Of a DNA stretch of 64,000 nt, positions 23,370 to 34,328 are shown piece by piece. Each line of letters starts with the position of its first letter. Position 1 is the first letter of the stretch. The translations under genes and the position numbers were made by a program. The notes under the pieces are model-generated. The model saw only the letters and a program-made list of their open reading frames with translations. It searched no databases and was not told the DNA's origin. This DNA comes from Zopfochytrium polystomum. Its lineage: Eukaryota; Chytridiomycota; Chytridiomycetes; Chytridiales; Chytridiaceae. Where the stretch lies: NCBI GenBank assembly GCA_025765615.1, contig JAIVFJ010000302.1, positions 1-64,000 on the forward strand, written 5' to 3'.

Positions 23370-24300
23370 AAAGCGACAAGCTCGGCTCAAACTCAGCCCA
23401 AAGGCCCTTCGCAGCCTCCCGATCCCCCCGCCGACGCCAAGATCTACTTTGACCATGCGCGCACCTGCGACCTCCTGCTGCGCCTTCTGCCCAGCCGGCG
23501 CGTCCTCCGCCACCACTCGTCCGTGCTGTCCCTGTCCTCTAGATTCTTCAAAAAAATGCTGACCACCGGATTCGCCAAGGCGTCCTCTGGATACGCCGAG
23601 CTCCAGTGCCCGTCGTCAGAGCGGTCGCTCCTGGCCTGCGTCGCACACCAATACGAGATCGCGGCGTCTGGTGACCTGACCGATGGAGATAACGTCCCCA
23701 ACGTGAAAGAGGGGCAGTCGATTGCCGTGGATGGAGAGTTGCTGGATATCGATAATGTCATCGCGGCCGAGCTGTTGAATGTTCTCATCACGGCCGAGTA
23801 CCTTCAGATTGAATCCGTAATGGATCTCTGCGAGGACAAGTCTGGGCGCGGGGTTGTAAGCGTTGCCACTGCTGAATCCTTACTGGATTTTTTGGAGTGT
23901 GGGACACTGTCGCCAATAGCCCGCAGTTGCGCTACCCAGGCATCTCAGTGCCATTGTTTGAGAAGATCTGTCGGTGGATTCCACCTGTGGTAACCGTTTC
24001 CCGTCTCCCCGTTTGCTGCGAAGTTTACTTGACTGCCGTCCAGTCCACAAAGTCAACACCCGATGCTATTCAACGTCAACATGTCACTTTGAAGCTTCCA
24101 AATAAAAGAGCTTCATCTTGAACCTCATTTTTTCATGGGGTGAGATGGACCCATCAGTTCTTCGCGAAGTGTCTGCTAAAATGGTCCCAAGGCATTTTCA
24201 AACCCCACTCTCAATCGCCGATGTCAAAAAACTTGCGGCAAAGCATGGGACGAAGTTCGAGGACGTAATGTCCATGAAGCTTCTTTTGCAGATAATGTGA
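23370..24300 (+). pseudogene. BTB/POZ family copy 1, probable pseudogene
   Basis: The BTB core FDHARTCDLLLRLLPSRRVL is followed by a HHSSVLSLSSRFFKKML segment, then AELLNVLITAEYLQIES. The equivalent of exon 2 contains WDTVANSPQLRYPGISVPLF and exon 3 ends AAKHGTKFEDVMSMKLLLQIM at 24300. No ATG lies in frame upstream of the BTB core. At the place where copies 2 and 3 have ATG-AAG-CGC-AAA, this copy has ATA-AAG-AGG-AAA (23360) and the frame then shifts before the core. The exon 1/2 splice signals of copies 2 and 3 are also not preserved. A functional gene with a distant 5' exon cannot be excluded. Confidence 0.55.
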
Positions 24301-24629
24301 AATGGTGGAACCCGTATCCGACCGATGCAGATCTTATCTTCTTTGCTTGTAAATACTCCACCTTCGTAGGTTCGGGGGACCATTCCCCGTGCTTGCAAAT
24401 TTGAAATATAGTATCGGTCATATGCTTCCCTACGCCTCCGCACCATCGCATGCCCAGTCGTGTTAAGTCTTGGATAAACGCGCAAGCGAGAGCTCTCTTC
24501 CTCGCGGTCAAGCAATTCACAAAGTGCAGAGGCACCAGCCAAGCGAAATAACGAATTTATTAAGTATCCACCGCACACCCTGCGCCACCCTCTCGCTGCC
24601 CCGTGCCGCTCCCCACCGCCATCTCAGCA

Positions 24630-25629
24630 ATGAAGCGCAAACCAACCGCGCCGCCCTGCGATCCCCCGACGCCCGCCAAGCTGCGCCGCGTCCTGGGCGA
24701 GCCCGAGCCCGCCGCCGACGCCGAGCTGCTCTTCGACGACGCGCGCACCTGCGACGTCATCGTGCGGCTGCTCCCCACCCGCCGCCTGCTGCGCCTACAC
24801 ACCGGCGTGCTGGCGCTGGCGTCCGGATACTTTGCAGCCATGTTCCACTCGGGCTTCGCCGAGGCCACTGCGGGGTACGTCGAGCTCGCGTACCCGGCGT
24901 CCGAGACGGCGCTGCTCGCGTGCCTCGCGCACTTGTACGAGGTCGCACCGGACGTGCAAAAGCAAAATGTAAAGAAGAAGGGCGCGCGATCCAAGACCCC
25001 CGGGATGCCGCTGGTGCGGCGCGGCCAGCAGATCTTGGTCGACGGCGCGGCGATGGTGCCGGAGAAGGTCGTCAAGGCGGAGCTTCTGGATGTGCTCGTC
25101 ACGGCCGATTACCTGCAGATCGAATCGATGGTTGCGACTTGCCGGAAAAGGTTTGCGTGATTTACCTGCACATGCCGATGGATGGCAGAACTTGACTTAA
25201 TATGTTCCTCAGGTTCCAAAAGAGTTGGTACGATGTCGCCACGAGTCCGCAGTTACGTTACCCAGCAATACCGAGTCCGCTGTTCGAAAAACTATGCCTT
25301 TGGATGCCCTCGACGGTACGACATTTTGTTCAACGGTCTATCCCTTTCTTACTAATATCAACGTACAGTACATAGAAGACGATAGCGATAGCGACTCAGA
25401 TTCGGACGAGGAGACTGAAATTTTCAACAACTACTTTATCCTCGATTCCGTCTTCAGGTGGGGGGAAAAAGCCGACCCGGCCGTTGTGGCCGAAATTATC
25501 GCCAAGATTCAAAGGGCGCACTTCAAGAACCATCCACTATCAATACATGACATCAAGGCTCTAGCCGAAACACACGGCCAAAAATTTCGAGAGGCATTGT
25601 CTGTGGATCTCCTCTTGCAAATCATGTGA
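24630..25629 (+). CDS. BTB/POZ domain protein, copy 2 (intact)
   Basis: Three exons: 24630-25150, 25213-25315 and 25369-25629; introns of 62 and 53 bp; 294 residues. The first ATG in frame gives MKRKPTAP. The BTB domain runs from about residue 33: DDARTCDVIVRLLPTRRLLR, LHTGVLALASGYFAAMF, then AYPASETALLACLAHLYE, and its last helices are AELLDVLVTADYLQIESMV. The short exon 2 (SWYDVATSPQLRYPAIPSPLF) and exon 3 (ILDSVFRWGEKAD ... LLLQIM) form a helical C-terminal region that resembles the BACK-like region of BTB proteins. An acidic stretch (EDDSDSDSDSDEE) opens exon 3. BTB proteins dimerise and often serve as Cul3 ubiquitin-ligase adaptors; that role is inferred from the family. It sits in tandem with copies 1 and 3. 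Confidence 0.82.
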
Positions 25630-26304
25630 GCAATATCAGCCACTTCCGATGCGTATCGCACTTTTTGCAGGGTCAATCAGAGAAAAGACTGTGTTTGTGA
25701 ATACATCCAAAAATAGAGACCGATGGAAGCACGTTTCGTTGTTTGAAAGAAGAGGTAGTGATGTGTTGTCGTAAGTGCGGATAGCCCCACCAGGCTTCTC
25801 TGAACACACCAGCGTAATTGGATTGGCTTTCCTTCGTCTAAGCTAAAGTAAATTCCGGTTGGATCTTCAATCGCGTTTATATTGCCCGTCGGTGGGTGTT
25901 TTTGGTTTAATTTCGAGGACGTTGACGAGGGAAAGTTGCCTCGCCTTGCTCTACCCTCCTCTTTGTTTTACACCACTTTGCTTTTCAACCTCCGCTTGTC
26001 CCACACTGCGCGGATGGTTCCAGGTCCCAAGCGGCCCGTGGTCCAGCGGGGCCGTCCCAGCGAGTCCTAGTCAACTTTCCAACGTTGATCGCAATCCTCC
26101 AATCCTTCCTACAAACGATATTAATTTCCGTCATGCTTCCCTCCGTCTCCGCACCATCGCGCGCCCAGTCGCGGAGACTTGGAATAAAAGCGCAAGCGGG
26201 AGTTCCCTCGCTCAAGCCAACTTTTGCAAAGCGTGGGCGAGCAGCGCACCGTCGGCCCCAGAGAAACGGACCGAAATTTGGCTTCGACGGACCGACCCGT
26301 CTTC
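25630..26304. other. Intergenic between BTB copies 2 and 3
   Basis: No gene. The stretch just upstream of copy 3 echoes the equivalent region of copy 2 (for example CTCCGCACCATCGC near 26142 and 24444), so the duplicated unit includes upstream sequence; here it is read in the opposite sense of the short minus-strand frames. Confidence 0.45.
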
Positions 26305-27319
26305 ATGAAGCGCAAAATAACAGCGCCGGCCTCCGATCCCCCGACGCCGGGCAAGCTGCGCCGCCTCCTCGGCGAGCCCGAGCCCGACCCCAACGCCGAG
26401 ATCCTCTTCGACGACGCGCGCACCTGCGACGTCATCGTGCGGCTGCTCCCCACCCGCCGCCTCCTGCGCCTCCACACCGGCGTGCTGGCGCTCGCGTCGG
26501 GGTACTTCGCCGCCATGTTCTTCTCCGGCTTCGCCGAGGCGGAGGCCGGGTACGTCGAGCTCGAGTGCCCGGCGTCCGAGACGGCGCTACTGGCGTGCCT
26601 CGCGCACGTGTACGAGACCGCGCCGGATCGGCAAAAGGAAGTGACCCAGGACACCGGCGCGCGGATGCCGCCGGTGCGGCGGGGCCAGCAGGTCGTGGTC
26701 GACGGCGCGGCGATGTTGACGGAGAAGGTCGTCAAGGCGGAGCTGTTGGACGTGCTCGTCACGGCCGATTACCTGCAGATCGAATCGATGGTGGCGATTT
26801 GTCGGTTAAGGTTGGGGGAAGAAGTCTTCGCCGCCGCACGATCGCGGCGGGTGCTGATCATTGATTTTACAATCTTTTTTTTTTTTTTTTTTTTCTTTTT
26901 TCTTTTTTCTTTTTGGTAGGTTCCACAGCAGTTGGTACGAGGTCGCCTCGAGTCCGCGATTGCATTACCCGGCAATACCGAGTCAGCTGTTTGCAAAAAT
27001 TTGCCTCTGGATTCCCTCGACGGTATTTATAAGATTGTGTTTGAACCGTCCCACCCCTTTTTTGATTAACATGCACTTTCAGAACAAGAGTTCCGATCGC
27101 CAGAAGTATTATATCAACACCTACTTTATCCTCGACACGGTCTTCCAGTGGGGTAGAGACGCTAGCCCCGACATAATAGGCGAAATCATCGCGAAGATTG
27201 CAAGCGCGCACTTTTCGAAATATCCGCTATCGGTAACTGAGATCAAGAAGCTATCCGTAAAATACGGCCAAAAATTCAACGAGGCACTGTCGGTGGAACT
27301 TCTTTTGCAGATCATGTGA
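26305..27319 (+). CDS. BTB/POZ domain protein, copy 3 (intact)
   Basis: Same three-exon plan as copy 2: 26305-26810, 26920-27022 and 27083-27319; introns 109 and 60 bp; 281 residues. Exon 2 is exactly the same length (103 nt) as in copy 2 and both introns keep their phases (2, then 0). The BTB core DDARTCDVIVRLLPTRRLLR is identical to copy 2 over that stretch, so duplication is recent or the region is converting. Exon 3 lacks the acidic insert of copy 2. The first intron ends in a long T-rich tract (26875-26914). Role as for copy 2: probable oligomerising adaptor, possibly for a Cul3 ligase (inference). Confidence 0.82.
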
Positions 27320-27902
27320 GCAGCATCATGTGTTCACGTCTTTTGAAGACGATCACCTTTTTTTTTGGCGGCCGCTAGCGATGTTCCGGGAGTATGGCTG
27401 TAGTATCATTGGTGAATTTTGCCGCAATACTGGGACGAATTGCAAGGGAAATCAAGGAGGGAATGTGGCTTTCATGAACATGTATTAAAACAGTTATCGG
27501 GGTTGTCAGAAATTAAACAGTTATCTAGTGTTTATCCATCTCTGATTCGGCGCAACACAGAAGCATCACCATTTGATCTGTTCTAAAGAGGTGGAAATTA
27601 TGTGGCGCGAGCGACCAGGGAACCTATCTGCATTATCGGGAGGCGTATCCTCTAATCTTGCGGTTGTCCCGCAAAAAGGAGCCTGCTCTTTTCAGCAGCT
27701 GTCTCCACGTTTTGTTATTTTATTTGTGGCCTTGTATTTGGGACCCAATAGGGCTTGAGTCCGTCGCGCACACCGTCGACGACGACGGCGACAGCAGCGG
27801 CGTAATCGGCATCGTTCGTCGGCATCGGCCCGCAGCAGCGGTGGTCTGGCGAGCGGCTCGTCGAGCTCGTCGTTGGTTAATACTTGCGCTTTCTTGCGGC
27901 CC
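27320..27902. other. Intergenic
   Basis: No gene supported; T-run near 27358-27365. Nothing else seen. Confidence 0.5.
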
Positions 27903-29066
27903 TTAGAACCGACAACGGTCTCGTTGGCACCGGCTGCTCGCGAGGCCTTGCCGCTGGTGGTGGACTTGCGTGGTGCGGTCTACGGCAGCGGCCGCGGCCG
28001 CAACGGTCCCTGCAAGGAGGGCCTTGGCCTTGGCTGCCGCTGCATGCACGGATGGGACGACCACTTGGCGGCGGCGGCGGCGGAAGCGACAGCAGGAACC
28101 GCAACGGTGGGTTCCCCTGCTTGAGCGGCTCCACCTCGTCCGCGGCGGACGGTGGTGGGCGGTGCTGGTGGCGGGCGGTTGGGCGGTGGCGTGCGGTTGG
28201 ACGACGGCGGCGGGGTCGGCGAGGACGGCGGCGGCGGCACGGGCTCTGGATCGCGTAACTCGAGGAGTAATGTGCATTGAGATGATGAGTGGTGTTGGCG
28301 CAGGTGCGTTTTCAAAGAATCTCGAAAGGAAAGAGCAAAACTGGACCGGCTTCTGCTGCCCGTAGAGCTGTTGAGGGCGAGCGGAGCTATGGGCAATGGA
28401 GGTCTGTTGCGGATGCTCATTCGGAGAACCACCGAGACTACTGGACCCAGACAACCGATCCTGCAGATCCACGGAAGAATCGTCGTGCGCTTTGGCTAGC
28501 TCCTGCTGCTGCGGCGGCTTCGGATTCTGACTGCTGGCAGCGCTGTCCGTGCTGGAGCTGATTTGGAAAGGCCTGTCGTCACGGACGGTGAGTACAGTGG
28601 TGGTGACTGTCGCAAAGGACGACGTCGAGGGCGTCGGCAAAAGCGATAGCGAGGAGGAGGACGATGACGGCGACGGTGATGTGGTTAAGGACGAGGGTGA
28701 AAGGCGCAAAGAAGCGAGCAGGGCCTCAACCAGCTCTCGACAGCGGCTTTTCAGCGGAGTTTGTAGTGTTGTCGTCGGCGACCACGGCAGCGGGGGAACG
28801 GCGAGGCCGCTCGAAACCTGCTCGTCTAGCTCGTTCGTTTTGCACAATATTGATGGACAATCATACCCTATGAAGGCATTTTGTTCAAAGATGATGCCGT
28901 CAGCTCGGATTGAGATGCAATCAGGCAGTCCGCGCCCATATTGAGCGTCCCACTTTGGGTTTTCACACTTGCTCGAAAACCACACAGGGAACTGAATGGC
29001 TGTGTGGTGGTGTCTGTGGGGGAAGGCGCTCTTGTTGTTGATCGAAGAGTGCGGCGAAATCACCAT
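27903..29066 (-). CDS. Low-complexity Ser/Pro/Ala-rich ORF (hypothetical)
   Basis: One long minus-strand frame from an ATG at 29066, 387 residues. The first third looks protein-like (CISIRADGIIFEQNAFIGYD, then SRCRELVEALLASLRLSP). The middle is Ser/Thr-rich and the end is Ala/Arg-rich. The GC-rich 3' half is open in several frames on both strands, so the true frame there is uncertain, and a competing plus-strand frame (28549-28944) exists. No domain was recognised. It could be a disordered nuclear protein or partly spurious. Confidence 0.35.
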   Translation of the reverse strand: MVISPHSSINNKSAFPHRHHHTAIQFPVWFSSKCENPKWDAQYGRGLPDCISIRADGIIFEQNAFIGYDCPSILCKTNELDEQVSSGLAVPPLPWSPTTTLQTPLKSRCRELVEALLASLRLSPSSLTTSPSPSSSSSSLSLLPTPSTSSFATVTTTVLTVRDDRPFQISSSTDSAASSQNPKPPQQQELAKAHDDSSVDLQDRLSGSSSLGGSPNEHPQQTSIAHSSARPQQLYGQQKPVQFCSFLSRFFENAPAPTPLIISMHITPRVTRSRARAAAAVLADPAAVVQPHATAQPPATSTAHHRPPRTRWSRSSRGTHRCGSCCRFRRRRRQVVVPSVHAAAAKAKALLAGTVAAAAAAVDRTTQVHHQRQGLASSRCQRDRCRF

Positions 29067-29181
29067 TTACATTTTTTCCAAAGAAGAGGTGGCAATGTAT
29101 TCTAGTGGCAAGGAAGGGACGCATCAACAATTTCTGGCTTCAGAATGGCGAAAGACGGGGCTTAGTTTTTAGATGTCACCC

Positions 29182-30501
29182 TCAAAGCGCCAAAACCGAA
29201 ATAATAAGAGAGAAAATAGAGAAAACTCCGAAGAACACCAAATTCAACTCTTTACGCAGAGAATGAAGGGCGCTTGAGGTCGAGCTGGCGCTTTTGACTG
29301 TCGTCCCCGATATGGATGAACCGGAAGTGGAAGTTCCCGCCGAAGCGCTGCTTCCAGAAGTAATTGTCCCTCCGCGCGACGTTGCGCTGGGGGAAGAGGA
29401 CGATGTAGCGTTCAACGGTTCGAAGCGATCGAAGATGTTTTCTCGCACTGAATCGATGTGAAAAACGCAGGGGCCGTCGTGACCGCATCCAGTAGCCGTA
29501 AAGTAACCGAGTTTCGCGTTGTACAGCTTCTGCAAATACAGCATGTAGTGAAGCATCCGGTTGAGGCGCTGCGTCCCTTGCGCCATCGACGCGCAGCCTT
29601 TGCTGAGGATCATGTCGTTTTCGTCCGTGTCGTCCAGCTCGGCCAAAAAGTCCACCCGCCGCTGGACGAAGCGCGGCACGATGTTGGCGTCCTGCAGCAG
29701 CTCGGCGACCTGGGGGGCCGCGGACTGCGACACCTCGAGCCCAAACTTGTACTTGTTGACGCCGGCGCACTGAGAGACGTCGAACTGGACAAAGTCGGAC
29801 GCCTCGAAGCCGGAGGGGGAGTCTGTCAGCGAGCGGATCTTGTCGGTGGGCAGCCTGCGGCCGTCGAAGAACAGGAACGACGAGCCGGAGCCGACGATGA
29901 AGCGGACGGGGGCGCGGAAGGACTCGATCGCCTGGGAGAGGACGGCGTAGCGGTTTGCCATCTGGGCGCCGGCGGAGAAGCCGACGACGGTGACTTGCGA
30001 GACGGACGGGTACGAGTCAAGGACGTCCTTGATGAGGCCGTCGAGGATGCGGAAGGTGGATTCCTGGAAGCCGATGGCGGGGGTGCCTTCCGCGTAGTCG
30101 TCGGTGGTGTTTGACGACCAGACCAGGTTGCCGCCGACGTTGAGCTCGGCGGTGTTGAAGTAAGGGGCGACGATGATGGAGCTGGCGACGGCGGGCGACT
30201 CGTCGAACACGAAGCACTCTTGCCACCAGCGGAGGATGCCGTGGAAGCAGAAGACGGCGCGGTCGGGGCTGCCGGAGGGGCCGACGTAGACGTAGGTGGG
30301 GATGGTGCCCTCGGCGGTCGGCTTCATGACCTGGGTGGCGGTGAGGACGGGGACGGGCACGCCGTTTGCGTCGAACTGCTGTGCGAGGGCGGCGGGCATG
30401 GCGGGAAGTAGCAGTAGTTGTAGTAGCAGTAGGGCGAAAAGGTGCAGCAGCGTCGTCGCCGCGATCGCGATGGCGAGGGGTGGGGATGCGATCTTCGCCA
30501 T
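29182..30501 (-). CDS. Secreted alpha/beta hydrolase, probably GPI-anchored (feruloyl-esterase/PHB-depolymerase-like)
   Basis: Single exon, 439 residues from the ATG at 30501. A long signal peptide (ATTLLHLFALLLLQLLLLPA) ends near ALAQQ. The hydrolase core has an HG oxyanion-type motif after a strand (VFCFHG), the nucleophile elbow GFSAG with Ser176, an acidic stretch (ELDDTDEND, about 288-296) that may supply the Asp, and a candidate catalytic His341 in GCGHDGPC. The C-terminus is Ser/Thr-rich and ends in a hydrophobic helix (LVFFGVFSIFSLIISVLAL), the layout of a GPI-anchored wall protein. The substrate is unknown; polyester or wall-ester hydrolysis is inference. Upstream in-frame ATGs would translate an (AAT)n repeat and were not used. 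Confidence 0.75.
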   Translation of the reverse strand: MAKIASPPLAIAIAATTLLHLFALLLLQLLLLPAMPAALAQQFDANGVPVPVLTATQVMKPTAEGTIPTYVYVGPSGSPDRAVFCFHGILRWWQECFVFDESPAVASSIIVAPYFNTAELNVGGNLVWSSNTTDDYAEGTPAIGFQESTFRILDGLIKDVLDSYPSVSQVTVVGFSAGAQMANRYAVLSQAIESFRAPVRFIVGSGSSFLFFDGRRLPTDKIRSLTDSPSGFEASDFVQFDVSQCAGVNKYKFGLEVSQSAAPQVAELLQDANIVPRFVQRRVDFLAELDDTDENDMILSKGCASMAQGTQRLNRMLHYMLYLQKLYNAKLGYFTATGCGHDGPCVFHIDSVRENIFDRFEPLNATSSSSPSATSRGGTITSGSSASAGTSTSGSSISGTTVKSASSTSSALHSLRKELNLVFFGVFSIFSLIISVLAL

Positions 30502-30540
30502 GGGTTGCGCCTGTCGATGCTGCTGCCGCCGCCACTGCAT

Positions 30541-30565
30541 AATAATAATAATAATAATAATAATA
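30541..30565. repeat. (AAT)n microsatellite in hydrolase leader
   Basis: About eight AAT units, 40 bp upstream of the chosen hydrolase start. If read through, they would give a run of Ile. Confidence 0.9.
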
Positions 30566-30819
30566 TTAACATTATGTATGACGATGACAAAGGACAAAGC
30601 CGGGAGCGGGTGGGGTTTTTCTTCCCCATTCCGATCAACAAAACAACCAACTGATTTTCTCGTGGGTGTGTCTCTCCCAAGCGTTTGTCTTCGGCGAAGA
30701 AATCTTTCCTTTCTTGGTGGTTCGAAGGTGGTTCACGCGGGACAAAGCTCGTCCCGACAACCTGCGAATTGATGACGCCGACAGGCCGCGTTTGATTCCA
30801 ACTTTCGCATATCGAACGC

Positions 30820-31770
30820 CCCCACCTACAAGGGCCTGCACTGCTCCACACTTGCGGTGGGCACCACGCGAAGTGTATCTCAATCGGAGGCTCTGAAATC
30901 CTACACTGCCACAATTTAAATGTGAACGATGATCAGAAACAAAAGTCAGCACCAAAAGCCTTGTGAGCGACATGACGCCAGACAGTAGGGAGTTGGACAG
31001 ACTGCCCTGTAATGATTGTATGACACCAACAACCACAAATGTTTCGAAAGTCCTGAAATATGACGTAAATGGTCCACGGAAGTTGGCACTTCCACCCAGC
31101 AGCCCAGAGTGGTCGCAGCCCCATCATCGGGTAGTCTGAGCGCTCGTAGTGTTGCACCACCCTGCAAAACCATCAAAGGGAAAGCCGTCGTCAATATGGA
31201 GGCTCCGGTAGGCGAGTTTGGAACGATAGCAGAACTGTTGGCAGAGTCGAATAATTCACAGTCTCGTTCAGCTGAATCCACTCGTAAGAGGACTTCCATC
31301 ACGCTCGCTCCGCCGCCGACTGGGAGATCATGATCTCGTAGGCCTTTGGCTGAATCAACGAAACCAAGTTGTCGAGCATCAACGTCGGTCGATTTTTGGA
31401 GTCCCGCGGCTGTCTGCAGCAGCGAGAAGATCGAATGCCGTCGACGATCATCGATGCGACCACCAGCGCCGCCAGTCTTGGCCGGCGAAGAATTTAGCAC
31501 CGCACTTGCCCTGCCGTCCAGCCGCGAGCAGGTTCCATCGAGGCTCATCGTACTCATCGGGGAAGGAGTTAGCAAAGCGGGAGAGAACCGCGACGGCGCT
31601 GGAGACGACGAGCAGAACAAAGCCGCAGCAAGGGCGACGAGGGTAAGCTGAATGCGAGGACCCCAGGTGGAGCGGCCTCCTTGGCTCGTTCCCTGGCGCA
31701 GTTGCCGACGCGGCGGTGGCGGTGCTGGTGGTGGCGCTGCCCAAAGCGTTTTGGGTGAGACCGCAGTGAC

Positions 31771-31802
<32 letters not shown>

Positions 31803-31807
31803 TTCAA
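30820..31807 (-). pseudogene. Unrecognised membrane-protein family, decayed copy A
   Basis: Homologous to 34329-35437 along its length but with the signal scattered over three frames: APPGVLAF and FVLLVVSSAVAVLSRF near the start, RRPRLAALVVASM in another frame, TTLGCWVEVP further on, and a frame change straight after it caused by one base fewer than in copy C. A C-terminal piece matches copy C's AWCPTESVEQC region. Several indels make a working product unlikely. A 27-base A run (31771-31797) lies at its 5' end. Confidence 0.6.
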
Positions 31808-32609
31808 TCAAATTATACCGGCAGGAGCTTTGAGATTTTCTGTGTACGCTTACTTTTGTTTGCGGAGAGACTGGGTTAGCGAGAGCCGGACATACCAGAG
31901 TGGGACAGCGCCACGCGAGATGCTCACCCTCGCCCCCCTTTGAAGCTCAACGGCAGCCCGGACACCGCTCCTTGAGAGCTCTCAGCCAGGGGGTTGTCAT
32001 GGGTTACGCTGAAGCTTGCTGGTCTGATTAGTGAAAGGCTTTTTGGTTCCGTCGAGCGTTCTGACGAAAGGAACTTAAAAGGTTGATGCCAGCTTCCTTA
32101 GCTCTCTTGATGGACGTTTAAGCAATAATTGCTCATTCTAGCTCGTGTTATACTCTTCTCAAGAAGTTTATGACCGAGAAATTACATTTCCAGAAGGGTT
32201 GCGCGGATGGGGTTGTTGATGGATTTTTCCCTGAAAACGGTGGTTCAAGGGGGCTATGCTTAGAATGGGTGGGTCCACGAGTAGACGCTCCCATAACAAT
32301 ATTCATAAAAAAATATCTCAGTCAGTGGCACGTCCGCTCATGATTGGCGGTGCCTTCGTTTTTTCTCCACATTGGAGTTTTCTGTCTTCGGGCGGACAAC
32401 GAAACGAACAAGGAGACAGGAGACTCCTTTCGCTCTCAGTTGGGCAAACACTGTCGTTAATTTATACGTAACAAAAAGCATTTCCGACGGTCGAGGTGAA
32501 ATAGCGCGGATGTCTTCGTTGCTGTTGTGTGTGTACTGCATTGCACGTCACAAAACATATAGTGTAATAATTTCATAAAGCTTGTTTTGATGAAACTCCA
32601 ACTAACGCA
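31808..32609. other. Intergenic
   Basis: No supported gene; both strands carry only short frames. Confidence 0.5.
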
Positions 32610-32740
32610 GCTTGAACTCTCCCACCTTCAAGGGCCTGCAATGCCCCACGTCTGCGATACACCAGGCAAAGAGCACCTCAATCGGAGGCCCCGAACGGCT
32701 CCACATCCACAATTGAAGTAACTTCGCACCGTGTACGATG
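32610..32740 (-). pseudogene. Same membrane-protein family, 3' fragment (copy B)
   Basis: Minus-strand sequence matches the last exon of copies A and C: PIEVLFAWCIADVGHCRPLK here versus AIEVRFAWCPTESVEQCKPL in copy C. No upstream parts of the family are recognisable around it, so this is a fragment. Confidence 0.6.
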
Positions 32741-33200
32741 ACCAGCGCCGAAAATTTCGTGAGGGATATGTAGCCAAAGTGCGGAGTGGTTCCTGGGTTT
32801 CCGCAGAAGTGCGCTCGATTCGTCGCACGTAGGTGTGGTTTTTCATCCCGGGCACCAATGCGTGGGACTCCCTGTTAAGAATCGCTCGGTCCAGTTGCTT
32901 CGTGGAACACTTTTTTCTCAAGAACTTTATGACCAAGCAGTGAACAAATTTCATGAAAAACTATTACAATGGAGAACACGGTTCATCCGTGCCACTGAAA
33001 AAAACCGAACGAACCATCCTCAATTAAGCATCTCTCATCGTTTCGGGCAACAACAACACGATAGAAACATTTTCATCACTTATATCCTTAGCAATGACAT
33101 AGGCCCTTTCCGCATTCTTCCGCAAGCGGAGTCGCTTGCCCCTCACAAAGCAACTTCGGCCTTTGGCCCGGATTTTGGGGATCTCTCAGACAAGTGCAAC
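32741..33200. other. Intergenic
   Basis: Nothing supportable seen. Confidence 0.5.
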
Positions 33201-33317
33201 CTATTTTGAGTCACGGACGGGCGTAAATTGAAAAACGAGAACGGGGTTGATTAGAAGATCAGGAGTCTGGGCACAATGATACGAGCGCCCTTCGAGAGTT
33301 GATGAGAGGTATGCATG

Positions 33318-33355
<38 letters not shown>

Positions 33356-33565
33356 CTGTCGTGCACGTGCGCGAACTCTTCACTTACCAATTGAGCAGAG
33401 TCGGTGAAAGGCCTTCGCCTTGTTATCGTTGCCTTTCGTGCACTTGGGTTTGAAGACGTGCTTAACCGCAATGGCTGGCTGCGCGATGGTCATGGCGAAC
33501 AGCAGGAGGGCCAGGGCGATGGCAGCGACGCAGAACCAGAACGGAGTGCGTGTGTGAGCGCGCAT
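33201..33565 (-). CDS. Small secreted cysteine-containing protein (88 residues)
   Basis: Two exons, 33565-33388 and 33289-33201, joined across a 98-bp phase-1 intron with a consensus donor (GTAAGT). The product has a clear signal peptide (FCVAAIALALLLFAMTIAQP) and a short mature part with three cysteines (PKCTKGND, HRLCSIG, SYHCAQ). No family was recognised. The intron carries a (GT)n microsatellite and the leader carries (GA)n/(GT)n. Small size, secretion and cysteines fit an effector-like or surface peptide, but nothing shows its role. It vaguely resembles the cysteine modules of the 16948-18326 protein; that link is weak. Confidence 0.6.
33319..33352. repeat. (GT)n microsatellite inside the intron of the small secreted gene
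   Basis: Seventeen GT units within the 98-bp intron (33290-33387), i.e. about a third of it. Confidence 0.95.
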
Positions 33566-33582
33566 TTATGGTCTTGAGACTG

Positions 33583-33585
<3 letters not shown>

Positions 33586-33666
<81 letters not shown>
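33586..33666. repeat. Compound (GA)n(GT)n microsatellite
   Basis: About 53 bp of GA followed by 28 bp of GT, starting 21 bp upstream of the small secreted gene's ATG. Confidence 0.97.
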
Positions 33667-33668
<2 letters not shown>

Positions 33669-34328
33669 GTGGTGCCAATGCTGGATGCGGGGGGTATTTA
33701 TGGGAGGTGCCACTCCTCATGTTTGGTGGTGTCTTCATGGCTTCGGTTGTGTCTTCATAGGTTCACAGAAAGGAGCCTTTCTGTCTTCGACGGAGCGCAG
33801 TCGTCAACAGCGACGAAAGATTGAAAAATGTGTGAAGACAGGGGCATGTCTCACTTTCCATGAAAGGCCTGTCGGAAGCCTCTGTCCAAAATGAGCCTTT
33901 TGCAAAGCTTCGCTTGTTGCTGTCTTCGCTTGTTCTTATTGGTTGTTCGTTGCTGTTCGACAAAGATGCAACAGCAGCATATGGCTGCGATGCCTGACTT
34001 CCTCCACTCACGCTACGCGAACTGAGGACGTAGCTAAGGATGGGATCGTCGCGCACAAACGACCAACTGACAAGGACGCACTCTGCACTCAAATTCCTAC
34101 AAACAACGATTTTATTTATGATCGTTGGGAGGGTGAAGAGTGAATGGCGGGAGAACAGCGAATTCGACCACTATCTATAGTGGTTTTGCTTCCCACTATC
34201 ACCAGTGAGTGCTGCGAAGAGGTGTGTGTGGATCACGCCTCCCTCGCCCCATTCGGCCCAGATGTCTTCCTTTGACAAATTTTGTTTTGATGATGATAAT
34301 GAGGCCGACAGGCCGCGTTTGACTCCAA
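33667..34328. other. Intergenic
   Basis: No gene. Contains several GTCTTC/GAAGAC echoes (33730-33800) of no clear meaning. Confidence 0.45.

Noticed and set aside
30502..30597. Upstream start of the hydrolase with a run of Ile
   Set aside because: It translates the (AAT)n microsatellite; the ATG at 30501 directly precedes a proper signal peptide.
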